In this document: positions 8,857 through 20,289 of the stretch, one piece after another
How the letters are laid out: every line of letters starts with the position of its first letter
Numbering within the stretch: the stretch's first letter is position 1
Source of the DNA: Porites lobata
Lineage: Eukaryota; Cnidaria; Anthozoa; Scleractinia; Poritidae
Direction of reading: 5' to 3'
NCBI GenBank assembly: GCA_942486035.1
Contig: CALNXK010000344.1
Coordinates: 1-64,000 of the forward strand
Length of the DNA: 64,000 nt
Notes under the pieces: model-generated
Database searches by the model: none
Told to the model about the DNA's origin: nothing
Seen by the model: only the letters and a program-made list of their open reading frames with translations
Program-made: the position numbers and the translations under genes

Positions 8857-9190
8857 GATGGAAGTTCTTCGTAGACTTTAGTCTTCTGGTTTGCTCTTCG
8901 CTCTTTGCTCTTCCCTCTTGGGTTTGCACCTTCAACTGGTTTGAGTTAGCCTCGAGCAAAGCTTCTTTTATAGCCGAGAACAAGCGATGGGCGATCACTT
9001 CGCGTCATCTTTCATCCAATGACGATCGGCCAACTCTCATCACGATATCACGCATCCAGATATTTCAATGGGAGATTTATCTCAAGGCGCAGTAAAGGCG
9101 TGACTTTCTTATCGGTAATATTGGCTCGTTAATTCCCTTGTGTCAGCTAACTATTGTTACTTAATGGGTGTTGGTGACACGTAACTGGAT
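8857..9190 (-). promoter_or_regulatory. Core promoter and leader of the 936-codon gene
   Basis: Minus-strand CTATAAAAG at 8973-8965 is a near-perfect TATA box. Transcription would start near 8940, leaving a purine-rich leader of about 80 bases before the ATG at 8856. The region between the TATA box and 9190 leads straight into the AP-1 repeat array, which sits in enhancer position. Confidence 0.65.
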
Positions 9191-9207
9191 TATTAACGCG
9201 TACACAC

Positions 9208-10232
9208 GCTAAAAATATCTCAGTGCAGAAACATCATATATTGCATGACAACATCCTTGCGTGTTGTTTATCTCAATGGGCATGACTCATTATGGGCGTC
9301 ATAGGATCCGCGATATTATCTACTAATCTAAGTCATGCCCTTGACGAAGATCACGAACATTCTCCATCAAGAGATTAGTTATACACGCAAGAGGAATATT
9401 CCCACAGAAATTTGTTTTCATAAGCTAAAAATATCTCAGTGTAGAAATATCATATATTGCATGACAACATCCTTGCGTGTTGTTTATCTCAATGGGCATG
9501 ACTCATTATGGGCGTCATCGGATCAATGATATTATCTACTAATCTAAGTCATGCCCTTGACGAATATCACGAACATTCTCCATCAACAGATTAGTTATAC
9601 ACGCAAGAGGAATATTCCCACGGAAATTTGTTTTCATAAGCTAAAAATATCTCAGTGTAGAAATATCATATATTGCATGACAACATCCTTGCGTGTTGTT
9701 TATCTCAATGGGCCATTATGACTCAATATGGGCGTCATCGGATCAATGATATTATCTACTAATCTAAGTCATGCCCTTGACGAAGATCACGAACATTCTC
9801 CATCAAGAGATTAGTTATACACGCAAGAGGAATATTCCCACGGAAATTTGTTTTCATAAGCTAAAAATATCTCAGTGCAGAAATATCATATATTGCATGA
9901 CAACATCCTTGCGTGTTGTTTATCTCAATGGGCCATTATGACTCAATATGGGCGTCATCGGATCAATGATATTATCTACTAATCTAAGTCATGCCCTTGA
10001 CGAAGATCACGAACATTCTCCATCAAGAGATTAGTTATACACGCAAGAGGAATATTCCCACAGAATTGTTTTTCATCAGCTAAAAATATCTCAATGCAAA
10101 AATATCATATATTGCATGACAACATCCTTGCGTGTTGTTTATCTCAATGGGCATGACTCATTATGGGCGTCATCGCGTGAGAAATATTATCTACTAATCT
10201 AAGTCATGCCCTTGACAAAGATCACGAACATT
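9208..10232. repeat. Five tandem 216-220 bp units, each with an AP-1 site and a dyad
   Basis: Units begin with GCTAAAAATATCTCAG at 9208, 9424, 9640, 9860 and 10079 (spacings 216, 216, 220, 219). The last unit is cut at about 10232. Each carries TGACTCA (9283, 9499, 9719, 9939, 10154). Each also has nested inverted arms, as in unit 1: CTTGCGTGT (9256-9264) with ACACGCAAG (9383-9391), and GGGCATGACT (9278-9287) with AGTCATGCCC (9331-9340). Units 3 and 4 have a changed local sequence (GGCCATTATGACTCAATATG) yet keep TGACTCA. The array lies upstream of the large minus-strand gene. An enhancer or a replication origin are the main options. Confidence 0.85.
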
Positions 10233-10690
10233 GAGGGTTACCAAAAACAGACACACACACAACTTTGACCGAACCGATCATTGTGGCGCAGAGTGGATCG
10301 CTTTTGTTTGAGGCCATTAAGTCTGGCCTCGAGATGCCTGGCGCAGTAAACGCACACACCGAGCCGACATGGCACAACATGAGATTGCGCGCCTTTGAGG
10401 GTTACAAAAACACACATACACAACTTTGACCGAACTGACCATTGTGGCGCAGAGTGGATCGCGTTTGCTCGGTTAAGTGCATAAAGTTTGGCCTCGAGAT
10501 GCCTGGCGCAGTAAACGCACACACCGAGCCGACATGGCACAACATGAGATTGCGCTCCTTTGAGGGTTACCAAAAACACACACCCACACAACTTTGACCG
10601 AACCGACCATTGTGGCGCAGAGTGGATCGCGTTTGTTTGAGGCCATTAAGTTTGGCCACGAGATGCCTGGCGCAATAAACACACACAGAG
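10233..10690. repeat. Three tandem units of about 165 bp
   Basis: Units start with GAGGGTTAC at 10233, 10397 and 10562 (spacings 164 and 165), and the third is shortened at about 10685. They contain a CA-rich run, TTGTGGCGCAGAGTGGATCG and CCTCGAGATGCCTGGCGCA. The near-multiple-of-three period leaves long minus-strand frames open by accident, and I do not call these a gene. Confidence 0.8.
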
Positions 10691-10855
10691 ATAAAGAGTT
10701 AAAGAAGGACTCTGTAACTTGATCTTTTCTCTATTGAACCGCATAATTGAAATGGATGGTTCTTGTTAGCGGCCCTCCGGTAGCCATTGCATATCTTTCA
10801 TTACTTATACCCTCAAAGTAGACCCGTTTAATAAGTGACTCACGTCAAAAGGTAA

Positions 10856-11290
10856 CATCGGCTCGGACACAGTAGTGGATTGTGAAATCGCGAAACCCAA
10901 GAAACAAGTCTACAGACCTCAACCCCTCGTAAGAGATCGAGTGAACGCAGGAGTCTAAGACATGGTTGGGAAATTGCCTACCAGATACAAAGCTCTGGGA
11001 CCAGTCTTACTATTTTACCTGTCTCAACTCGTCCGATTTGGATCAGTTCGTCAGTCGGTTGGATTAAACGAAACGCAGCATCGGCTCGGACACACTAGTA
11101 GATTGTGAAACCGCGAAACCTGAGCAACAAGTCTACAGGCCTCAACCCCTCGTAAGAGATCGAGTGAACGCAGGAGTCTAAGACATGATTGGGAAATTGC
11201 CCACCAGATACAAAGCTCTGGGACCGGTCTTACTATTTTCCCTGTCTCAACTCGTCCGATTTGAGTCAGTTGCTAGTCAGTCAGTTAGAT
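10856..11290. repeat. Two tandem copies of a 223-bp unit
   Basis: CATCGGCTCGGACACA begins at 10856 and again at 11079. The copies remain alignable through CTCAACCCCTCGTAAGAGATC and GATACAAAGCTCTGGGACC to about 11285. Function unknown. It is a third independent tandem repeat family in 2 kb. Confidence 0.75.
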
Positions 11291-11359
11291 GGTGAATACT
11301 ACCAACTTAAACTCATACTACAATTTAATTATTCATTAAATCTGGCTTTCTAAAGTAAG

Positions 11360-11760
11360 GAATATGATGTTGCACCATAACATCCTTGCGTGTTATTTAT
11401 CTTTATAGGCATGACTCATTATGGGCGGCAATATTTCTGCTAATCTAACTCAGGCCCTTGAAGGAGATCACGAAAATTCTCAACGGTGTTTTTGAGATGA
11501 AGAGATAAATTAAACACGCAAGTGGAATATTCCCACGGAAATTTGTTTTCATAAGCTAAAAATATCTCAGGTGAGGAAGATAATATTGGATCATAACATC
11601 CTTGCGTGTTGTTTATCTTAATGGGCATGACTCATTACAGCGTTGTTGTTGAGAGGAAGAGATTAATAAACACGCAAGTGAAATATTTCCACGGATTTTT
11701 TTTTCACGCGCTAAAAATGTCTCGAGGGGAAATGCAATATCGCATTGCAATATCAGACCT
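11360..11760. repeat. Diverged and shortened copies of the 216-220 bp AP-1 repeat
   Basis: CATCCTTGCGTGTTATTTATC (11388 on) and CATCCTTGCGTGTTGTTTATC (11598 on), each followed by GGCATGACTCATTA, and ACACGCAAGTG further on, show the same unit with more mutations and deletions. TGACTCA survives at 11412 and 11628. After about 11760 the similarity ends and AT-rich host-like sequence begins. Confidence 0.75.
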
Positions 11761-12425
11761 CGTCAAATTGTTGTTTCAAGAAAATTAGTCACTGGCTGTG
11801 TTCGCACGGAATATGAATAAGTACTTAATTTGGCCGCACTTGCTTGCAATATGGTTTTTAAAACATTACGAAATCCTTTTGTTGCGCAAATAAAACATTC
11901 GTGGGGGCTCCTTCTTAATACATACGAAACCTTTTGTGTCGTTTTATTCCAAAAAGGATATGTGTATAAAAACGTTTCTAGTTTCTTGCGATAGACTGGT
12001 ACTATTACAACAGTTTAATATCGATCGTGTTTGTAATACTTACTTTAAATATTATCTTAAACTTCTCGTGTCTTTGCAAAATTCAATTTTTGAAATTTTC
12101 GCGCATGTTTTACTGTAACGGAGTGGGAAAAAGAAGGTAATTATATTCCTACCCTTTAAGAATTTATCTCCGTGTCTTGCTTAATTTTTCTCGAGAGATG
12201 GACATTAAACTCCTTTGATGTATGTCTTGACCTCATCGCCGTCGACTGAAAATGAAGAATACGAAGTCACGAAAACTCAATTTTGTGCTTTAATCATTGC
12301 GTGATTTCGTGCCAGGGGCGATTAGTTGCTCGGCAACTGTTTTTGTCCAACCTAGTTCCCAGTCTCTCCTACCCGTCCTAATCTTCTTGTTAGAGCACCT
12401 GGTCAGCGGTATTTGAGTTCGTTCG
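11761..12425. other. Gene-free stretch at the edge of the virus-like block
   Basis: Composition becomes AT-rich and short frames look random. The right junction of the presumed insertion should be here or slightly to the left. No clean target duplication could be found by eye. Confidence 0.35.
12311..12385. repeat. Dispersed repeat copy 1 with GTTGC..GCAAC palindrome
   Basis: The segment GGGGCGATTAGTTGCTCGGCAAC...CCTAGTTCCCAG...CCTACCCG recurs at 13031-13105 as GGGGCGATTTAGTTGCTTAGCAAC...CCTCGTTCCCAG...CCTACCCG. It is a short dispersed repeat of unknown class. Confidence 0.55.
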
Positions 12426-12529
12426 GGTAGGTACGTTATGTATAGGGGGTTGTTGAGTACATTATAAATAATACAGTAAAAAGTACATTATAGGAGCACT
12501 ATATGCACCCCATATATAACGTACCTACC
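12426..12529. repeat. About 100-bp fold-back with perfect 14-bp arms
   Basis: GGTAGGTACGTTAT at 12426-12439 is the exact reverse complement of ATAACGTACCTACC at 12516-12529. Between them GTACATTATA occurs twice. The size and AT-rich loop suit a small fold-back transposon. Confidence 0.6.
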
Positions 12530-13030
12530 GCGTGATCACTTGCTTGTGTTTGCTTCCTTTGCTGCTTCGCTTACATTGTGTTTATAATAGGTTGAAGTCG
12601 GTTTTGTCGTGAATTAAACGGGAAGTCTTCGCTTTTTTCGAGCCTAGTTTTCTTTAATAGATCGTGAACCGAGCTAAAGGACTTCTAAATACAGTTGAAG
12701 CGAAGTTAGCTCGACTTCGTGTAGCGTTGCGTACCAGAAACTACAATGGAGAGCCAGAAAAGCAGAAGCTTTTGAACACTGGCAAGGTGTTTGAATGTAG
12801 CATTTGCATTTATAACATGTGATAGAGAGCATTTATAACATGTGCTTTAAACTGACCGCTCATGTTTACTGTACTTTGGCGAATCGCAAAGTATTTCAGT
12901 ATTTAACTATTTTTGTGCTTATTTCTGTTTATTATCACTACTGACCCTTCAGCTTCGAGTGATTTTGCGATAACGCATTTCTGGTAACTACAGTAGCTAT
13001 TTTCGACCACGTTTATTCGGTACGTGAAGA

Positions 13031-13105
13031 TCTGGGGGCGATTTAGTTGCTTAGCAACAAGTTTTATCTAACCTCGTTCCCAGGGTTCTCACCTACCCGT
13101 CTTCT
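13031..13105. repeat. Dispersed repeat copy 2 (pairs with 12311-12385)
   Basis: See the copy at 12311. The two keep the palindromic GTTGC-N4-GCAAC core and the CCCAG...CCTACCCG end. Confidence 0.55.
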
Positions 13106-16100
13106 TTAAAAAAAAAAAATGGCTACCGCGGCCGCAAATTTTAATATTTTGCGAGGGTTTGAAGGTTAAAAAAATACACTGTTCAAAGACACCAGTGGAA
13201 ATGGAAAGTTTAAAGGAGTGTTCAGTTTTCTCTTTGGGGACAGATGGAAGCTTTTGAGCACAAAAAGACGACAGCGAATCCTTGTTTAGGTAGGCTTAAT
13301 ACATCTCTCTTTTGGTCACGAAAATTGCTATTTTAGCTAAGTGTCACCTACTTGTAAATGTGTTGTACACGTTTATACACTTGGACGTAAACGTTAAGAA
13401 AAGATAAATAAAAAATGCGCCCCCATGTTTGTGTTAACTTAAAAATAAATTTGGCGTTGTGCATAATCTCAGAAGACGATCATTTATTTCAACTTGTGGG
13501 TTTTCCATAAAAAATTTTCAAGAAATCATTTCTCAATGTTTTCTGTTGAAGTACAAACATTAACCATAAAGGACCGCAAACGAATATGCCGAAGAACGTA
13601 GGATCTATAAAGACCTGATCAGCAAAAATAATAATGTAGACATATTAAATTCTGCAAGCAGAATACTGCAGCAAGACATGAACACGACACCGAAAGAACT
13701 CAAAACAGAGCTCTTGTGTTTAGTCATTTATACTAAAGTCACATCAGTTCAAAACAAGATCGTGAGAGCTTATTATTTTAAAGCTTGCACGCATCGTTTT
13801 GCAAAGATTTAAAGTTATGTCATATTAAATCTTGGTAAAAAAATATTATACCCAGAACAAAACAAAGTACAGAGAAAAATTCAGAGGTGTACTCGTAAAG
13901 CTTGATGTGGTCCACGAGTTTAAAAAGGTCAAGTACAGCAAACAAAGGACATGACTAACATGCAAACCTTATTGTCGCATTGCTTGCTGTCTAGGATCAT
14001 TTGTTGAGAATGAAGAAATTTGGTAACTGTTTAGTCAGTGATTCTAGTAGGCTGCAGAATACGAGAAGTTATAAGAAATTACAATATCAATAAAATCCTC
14101 AGTTATCTGACAGCCTTCAAAGTTCAGAAGATCTCTGTTAAACTCACCCATAAATAAACACAACTTATCGTCATTCGAAGGTTTCTTTCGAGTTGAGAAA
14201 ATATATTTCTTTCAGTCTTCATTTTTACCAATTGGGTGCCAATTAGAATATGTGACAGTGCACTATGAATTTTTACATGAAGCACAATCAATCTCAATTA
14301 TAGTAAAAGTGTGCAAGTTACCAAAACATTTTTAACCAGTAGGTATAATTTTTAAATTAAAAAGTTATAATATAATGATAAGAAAATGAAATTATTGTGA
14401 ACTTTATTTCAGGTAAATCAGTTTTTCAATTCATTTTACAGTTGGTAATAATTACAGTAAAAAGCTTGGCAAAAATGCTCTTTGGAGTTAAATATTGGCA
14501 AAATTATTTAGTCATGCAAGGCTTATAAAGACATTAACCTTTTTTTTTGTGGGGTAATTAAGAAAGAATAAATGTGTGCAAATTAATACACATCACGCAA
14601 TGGAGCTTTACAAAATAAAAACATCGAAAAAGGATTTTCCCTTTTGCTACGACTTTCAATCCTGGTACTCCGAATCTCAAAAAGATTGTAACGAAACACC
14701 TTATTACAGGCGGCAATAACATGTTCGTGCAAATATATCGTAGCACTCCAATTGCTGCTTGTCGGAATTCTCTTGTTAGAACTAAAATTTCATCAATTTA
14801 ACAGCATCATTAAGGGTCGAGCGGAATTATTCAATACACTTATGGATTAACAGAGAATGGAAAAATTCTACATACCAGCTTGTATGTAACCTCAAAGGTC
14901 TCTTCTTTCTTTAGGTAAAAGTGTAGATGTTAATTAACACTTGGTCAACTGAATTTCATAAACCAAAGGAGGCTCTTTGATAATGTGAAAAACAGTGGAA
15001 GTCTATTCTTAAACTCTTAAATGCAAAGGTGTGGAAAAAGCACAGGAAATGACCTATTAACTTTAGTACATGTTAAGCTTTTTAGATTTAATGTTTATTT
15101 TTGAAGAGTTGAACTTCACAATATTTTCTTTTGTTTCAAATGATGCATAATATATAAAAATTGTAATCACTTTGCTTTTGAAAACCTTTTTCAAAAAAAG
15201 AATAGTAGTGAGATTTTCCAACATCATGACTCAGTAAATAAGTTATTGGTTTTAAATTTTGGCATCTGAAATCTTAAAAGGGTGGAAAAATGTAATCTTG
15301 GTGTGCCTTGTTTATTGTACCTAGTATTTAAAATCACACCCAGAGGAAATCACACCCCAGATTATTATTAGTAACATTTGACTTATTGGATCAATTTTAG
15401 TCTATTTTTATTTATATCTATAATATTTGTGTCAGCTTTTAAAAAGCTTTTAGGGCAAAGGCATGAGACAGCCATGATTTGGGATTAAGTATTGGTGTGT
15501 CTTTATCTGTTTAGATCTAAGAAGGGCTTAAAGGCAAATATAAGTAACTGATTCATTGATAATCATGACCCTTGCCTGTAAAATCGAGCTGTTAAATCTA
15601 GCTATAGCTGTTATGAACAAAATTATACTGTTGCAATGTGCATCTCTCTGGCCTACCTCAGTAGTAAACCCACTGGTGTTTTAATAGAAACAAGTTTTAA
15701 AGATATAAAACATTCAGGGCCTGATGCTCTAATGTCATAAACAGATTGCTATGATATTACTCCTTGAGGTCACGTTGCTTTTCTTCAGACTTATGTTTCA
15801 CTCTGAAGTTTAACACAAGCTTAAATGTAAGCTTAAATCATATTTTTATTATTATACCAACCTGTCTTGCATATCCTTACATGTAACATTTGTCATGTAC
15901 ACAGTGTCGAATGCCTTTTATTACTTCTCAAACAAGATGAGTTTAGGAGGAGAAATTAAGGGTGCAAAAATGAGCAATTTTTTATCTGATTGGCAAACTT
16001 TCATTAAACATTCATATCCTTTGTACTGTGATCACTCAACTGTGCGTGTGCTCAGAATTTAACTGTGAATAAATTATTGTTATTTTTGTCGCTGTGGTTA

Positions 16101-16126
16101 AATGGCTTGTAACCGGTCAAGGTTGT
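13106..16126. other. Three kilobases of AT-rich sequence without recognisable genes
   Basis: Frames on both strands are short and have random composition. No splice-flanked domain, RNA gene or repeat boundary could be recognised. Intergenic or deep intronic sequence is likely. Confidence 0.4.
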
Positions 16127-16417
16127 AAAAAATACTGAATGACCGGCAGTCTTATCCTTTCAGTAAATTTAACAAATCGAAAAAATCCAGCTAAACCAAA
16201 CTATCATACCTCAATTACGAAAAGTCAAGCGAAATGTACTGAGAATATAGGACTGCCGGTAATTCAGTGTCACAAAACATGGTTTCGTTTAGCCCAACGT
16301 ACCCAAACGTTACACTGACTTTTCTTCATCGACATATGTTAGTTTAGATTAGCTAGATTATTTCGATTTGTGAAAATAACTGAGAATATAGGACTGCCGG
16401 TCATTTAGTGTTTTGAA
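16127..16417. mobile_element. MITE-like element with long terminal inverted repeats
   Basis: The left end (ACTGAATGACCGGCAGTC, then AACAAATCGAAAAAATCCAGCTAAACC) is the imperfect reverse complement of the right end (AGCTAGATTATTTCGATTTGTG, then GGACTGCCGGTCATTTAGTG). Arms of about 70 bp enclose a short centre that itself holds a GGACTGCCGG copy at 16251. No coding capacity, so a non-autonomous DNA transposon. Confidence 0.65.
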
Positions 16418-16660
16418 AACCTTGACCGGCAGTCGAGCTGAAAATGTTCTAATTGGGTGTCACAAAACGTGGTTTCGTCTTCTGAACCCAGCGTAATTAA
16501 ACAAAACGCTATACTTGAGATCTATAAAGTATTTCAGGATCGCTTGACTTTTCTTAATCGACATGTAAGAATTTAGATTTGCTGGGATTTTTCGATTCTG
16601 TGACATTTACTGAGAAGATAGGACTGCTGGTCATTTAGTGTTTTAAAACAACCCATATAA
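16418..16660. repeat. Second, partial copy of the same inverted-repeat family
   Basis: ACCGGCAGTC near 16425 and GATTTGCTGGGATTTTTCGATT then GGACTGCTGGTCATTTAGTG (ending about 16650) repeat the arms of the neighbouring element with more changes, suggesting a tandem or nested insertion. Confidence 0.55.
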
Positions 16661-17738
16661 AACAATGTATTAACTATCTTTTTTTCTGTGAATATTTTCT
16701 CAACAGATAAATAAAGGCGACATCGAACAGAAAGGATTATTGGAGGTTTGATGAATATTGCGTATTGATTCCTTTAATGTAGTAAACCTGTGAAAGGAAA
16801 GAAAAATTAAAAAATACCAGTACTGTCAAAAAGTTGTCTTTTATTTTGTTGTAAACACATTGAAAAGCTAAGCGATGAAGCAAGTAAACATTATTTTCTG
16901 CCCTTTCTCTGGCAAGAACAAAACAGTTCAGCCCCATCAATTGCTTCTAACGAGGCGATAGAAAGTGACAGTACTAACCGGGGGTGTCTTTATACTGAAA
17001 TTTTTAGGCGACTTTTTTTAACAATTATCGTAACATCGTGATATAAAATGGGAATAACACAAACTCCGAAAATCGTCGCCAAGCTTTTAGAAAACCTTTG
17101 AATATTTTAGACGAATGGAACGGTTAACCGGGTTATCCAGAAATTTTTACCTTTTGTCAAGCTTTAGGAATTTTTAGGCAATGAGAAATAATTTACCTCG
17201 GATTTCCGAATAAGGATTATTTTTATTAATATATTTATGCGAGTTTTTCTCGAGTTACGGACAACCTTTTATCGAAACCCGATTCAAGAAAAAAATAAAT
17301 GTAATAAAAAAAGAGCAGATATTATAATTATTGCGTGTCGTTCTCACATGCTTAAGGGTAGGTATTATATTGATAAGAGACACACCCAGTATTTAAAACC
17401 AATTGACCTAATACGTATTATCACTTATTGGTCACGAAACACTGGCGAAATTGACGATTCACGAATAAACAACTAGACACGAAACGGCATCGCCAAGAAA
17501 GCACAAGCGCTCATCTGCAAAGCCATTCTTTTTATCCTGATCGCTTGTTAGTTGTCAACAAAAATAGAACATTTTCAAACCATTGGAAAAGGAGAACACC
17601 CTTACTTTGCCGGCTGCTGGGTATTTTTAAGTGTCACAGCGTAAAAGAAAAAAAAAAAATTCGTGAGTAGAGGCGCGTGACTCACTGGCACGATTTTACT
17701 TGGGCTAAATTTACTGCAGTCTGCTTTTTTTATATGTT
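16661..17738. other. Gene-free AT-rich stretch
   Basis: Only short frames of random composition are seen here, and no known repeat was recognised. Confidence 0.35.
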
Positions 17739-18015
17739 TTAACGTTTATTGAATCTGCTTGGAGAAATATTTTTAAAGGGGGCGATAAAGAAGACACTTA
17801 ATGTTGAAATTCCTTCGCAAACTGCCGGGCATTTAGACTGAGGAGAAACCGTGTTCGTGAGACAACCAGGCAGTTCATGACACAGATTTGTCTTGTATTT
17901 AAATACGAAGTCCTCATTACAATTAAATGGTCCCCGGAGTACATCTTGTCCTATCAGGGATAGAATGTTCTGATCTAAATCACACACGGGGTAAAAATTC
18001 AACCCGACACTATAG
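17739..18015 (-). pseudogene. Possible exon of a Cys-rich extracellular protein
   Basis: The minus-strand frame from about 18015 to 17739 reads as protein-like sequence with regular Cys (FYPVCDLDQNILSLIGQDVL, GPFNCNEDFVF, NLCHELPGCLTNTVS, KCPAVCE). Just upstream on this strand is a pyrimidine tract ending TTTTTCAG, a good 3' splice site. All three frames from that AG reach a stop before or at the start of this frame, so the exon seems damaged or starts at the next AG. I do not recognise the domain. An extracellular Cys-rich module is inferred from composition only. Confidence 0.3.
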
Positions 18016-18174
18016 CCTCCGCTGTTGAATTTTCTGGCAGTTTACCTGAAAAAAAAAATCAAGCCGTCAAGCTTTTCAAAATCCAGTGTATGGATATCAT
18101 TTTATTACTCTATATACCATAAAAATACAGTGCTTTAGTCATTGCCCAGTTTCCAAGGGGTATTCCATAAAATG

Positions 18175-18560
18175 ATAATAATAATAATCTTTATTGAGAT
18201 TACTTTTTCATATAAAATATGGTTTCCCAAAAAGGATCTCATAAATTAAAAAAAAATAAATGTCAGAAGGTCTACCAGAGAGGCTGCGAGAATTTTATAT
18301 TAATTTCTTTTTTTTTTTTGTTTTTTTTTTTCTTTTGACAGGACATTATGTCACAGAAACTGTCACATACTCTCTTTATGTCGTTATGTCAAAAATATCC
18401 ATGTATTTTTAGTTGGCTCTGGTTATTACAATGATTGACATTTTCTTTTGTTCTCTTATTGATTGATTGACAGAACCTTATGTCACACAAAGTGTGAAAT
18501 ATGTCACATACTCTCTTTTTCAAAAATATCCCTTGGGGGTGGTAGTGGAGAGACTTGTGT
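18175..18560. repeat. Low-complexity T-rich sequence with a duplicated TATGTCAC...CACATACTCTCTTT motif
   Basis: ATAATAATAATAAT at 18173-18186 is followed by long T runs. The segment around TTATGTCACAGAAACTGTCACATACTCTCTTT (18347 on) recurs near 18479-18520 with a spacer. Probably slippage-derived. Confidence 0.45.
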
Positions 18561-18748
18561 GACCTGAAACAGATTGCGTGATTTTTTTGTGTGGGGGAGA
18601 GGGTAAGTTTCATGTCCCTTCGCGTGTCTCGCGGGGACCTCAGAGCGCTTAGCGGGGCTTTGACTGAGATTTCGGCGGGTGTCTCAAAGATCGGATCACT
18701 TTCGCGGGTGCCTCGAAGATGTATTTGCGGGCACATGTGGACATTAAA

Positions 18749-18752
<4 letters not shown>

Positions 18753-18794
<42 letters not shown>
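18753..18794. repeat. (CT)n microsatellite
   Basis: An uninterrupted CT dinucleotide run of about 21 units. Confidence 0.95.
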
Positions 18795-18798
<4 letters not shown>

Positions 18799-19199
18799 TT
18801 TAGACAGAGGAATGCAACGTGTAAATTGGCTGCCACCAAGGACTATCGTGGCGCGTGTGTTTCTTAAAATTATATTTCGGGGTTGTCCAATTATCCATAG
18901 TCTCTCAAACGGAGCAATGTTGGAGAGAGTGGTGAATGCCACATTATGATGCAACAGCTAATGCAAATACAATACACGAATAGGTAGGTCTATTTGTTTT
19001 CCAGGCCTAATCTACTGTGAACAAACATGATTGCTATTTTTGGGTCTACAAATAAGACTATTTAATAACCCGATGTAAAAGCTGTTTCACTATTGGACTG
19101 TCAAATTATTTTTCTCTAAAATCACTTAGCCTTTGCCTCAAACGTCAAATGAATGTGCCCTGATCTGTGGATTACAAGTTTATTGTTTGACCAGTAAAT

Positions 19200-19490
19200 T
19201 ATGAATTTATTAACGGGAGCTTCGCTTTTAGCCCTGGCTAAATCTATATATTATTAGTAGTAGTAGTACTGTATAACCTCCACCCACTTGTAACCGCTAT
19301 GTGGTAGTAGCCAACTCGAAAGCTTGGCTCCTTTGGCTGCTACACACTCTTTTCCTTTGTTATGTTTAATTCGATGTATAGTTAGCTCTGTTTTTATTAT
19401 TATTATTATTTCTTCTTTTTTATTCCTTATTGTTGTTGTATTGTAATTGAATAAGTGTGAATAAATGAACTTGAACTTGAACTTGAGCTT
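19200..19490 (+). mobile_element. Retroelement 3' tail next to a hairpin repeat end
   Basis: 19204-19245 holds AGCTTCGCTTTTAGCCCTGGCTAA, the same end motif as at 46080. It is followed by about 240 bp ending in AATAAATGAACTTGAACTTGAACTTGAG (19461-19488). A hexamer tail after an AATAAA-like box is typical of CR1/L2-type LINE or dependent SINE 3' ends. Only the 3' part is present. Confidence 0.45.
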
Positions 19491-20289
19491 CACACATTTT
19501 TTAGTGAAAAAGGAAAGTGCAGCATGCGTACAATCCCATCAGCCTGAACTTTCACTGGACTGAAAATACTAATTCACTTGAAAAATAATCAACTCAGTGT
19601 CAACTCCACAGTATGTTTAATAATACTTATCTTTTAAAAACTAAACAACTGGAATTATATATGTTTAAACATTCAGTGCCAAATTTCATTTAAACAAGAA
19701 GAATTCAGTAAACAAAATCATGGAAAAGGAAAATAACAAACCAACTCAGTCTTCTCTATTTCCACGTTTCTCAATTCTTTGCCAAACGTCGGCGGATTTG
19801 ATTGAGCTTTGCTTTATCTTGTGTGCCTTGTTGCTGAAGCCGATATCGCTTACATTTAGGTAGGATAAGAAAAAAATTCCTTTGAAGGCTAGACTTGAGA
19901 TTGGCGTTTACGAGCAAAAGGTTTGATTTACCACGCTCAATAACAACTTGAAAGCCCCTTCAGCGCTTTCTTTCCCTCCACTTTTGTTTACCTTTTGACT
20001 TCTGGTTCTACTGCTCATGCTCAGATGGGCAGCCAATGAAAAATCGAGTTGAAACGGATTATCCCAGAGGTCCCCGTTGCCCTTCCGCTGGACAAAGCAA
20101 CGCGAACTCTGGGAACGAGATTGATATTTTCTAAAAGTCGCCTCTCACTGCGCACGTCGATTCGAAATTTTTGGCGATAATGATTTAGGCATTGGCTGTA
20201 ACATCAACAAAAGAGGAAATTCTTTCACTTGGACCATCTGATGAGTCATAAGCTAGAAAAAATACAAAATGCTCTTCCTTCTGAAAACA

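Noticed and set aside
10238..10682. Minus-strand ORFs with repeated MCVFVTLKGAQSHVV-type sequence
   Set aside because: They follow the 165-bp tandem repeat, whose period is a multiple of three, so the frame stays open by chance. No start context or promoter.
18591..18954. ORFs across the (CT)n tract on both strands
   Set aside because: Ser/Leu or Arg/Glu repeats caused by the microsatellite.
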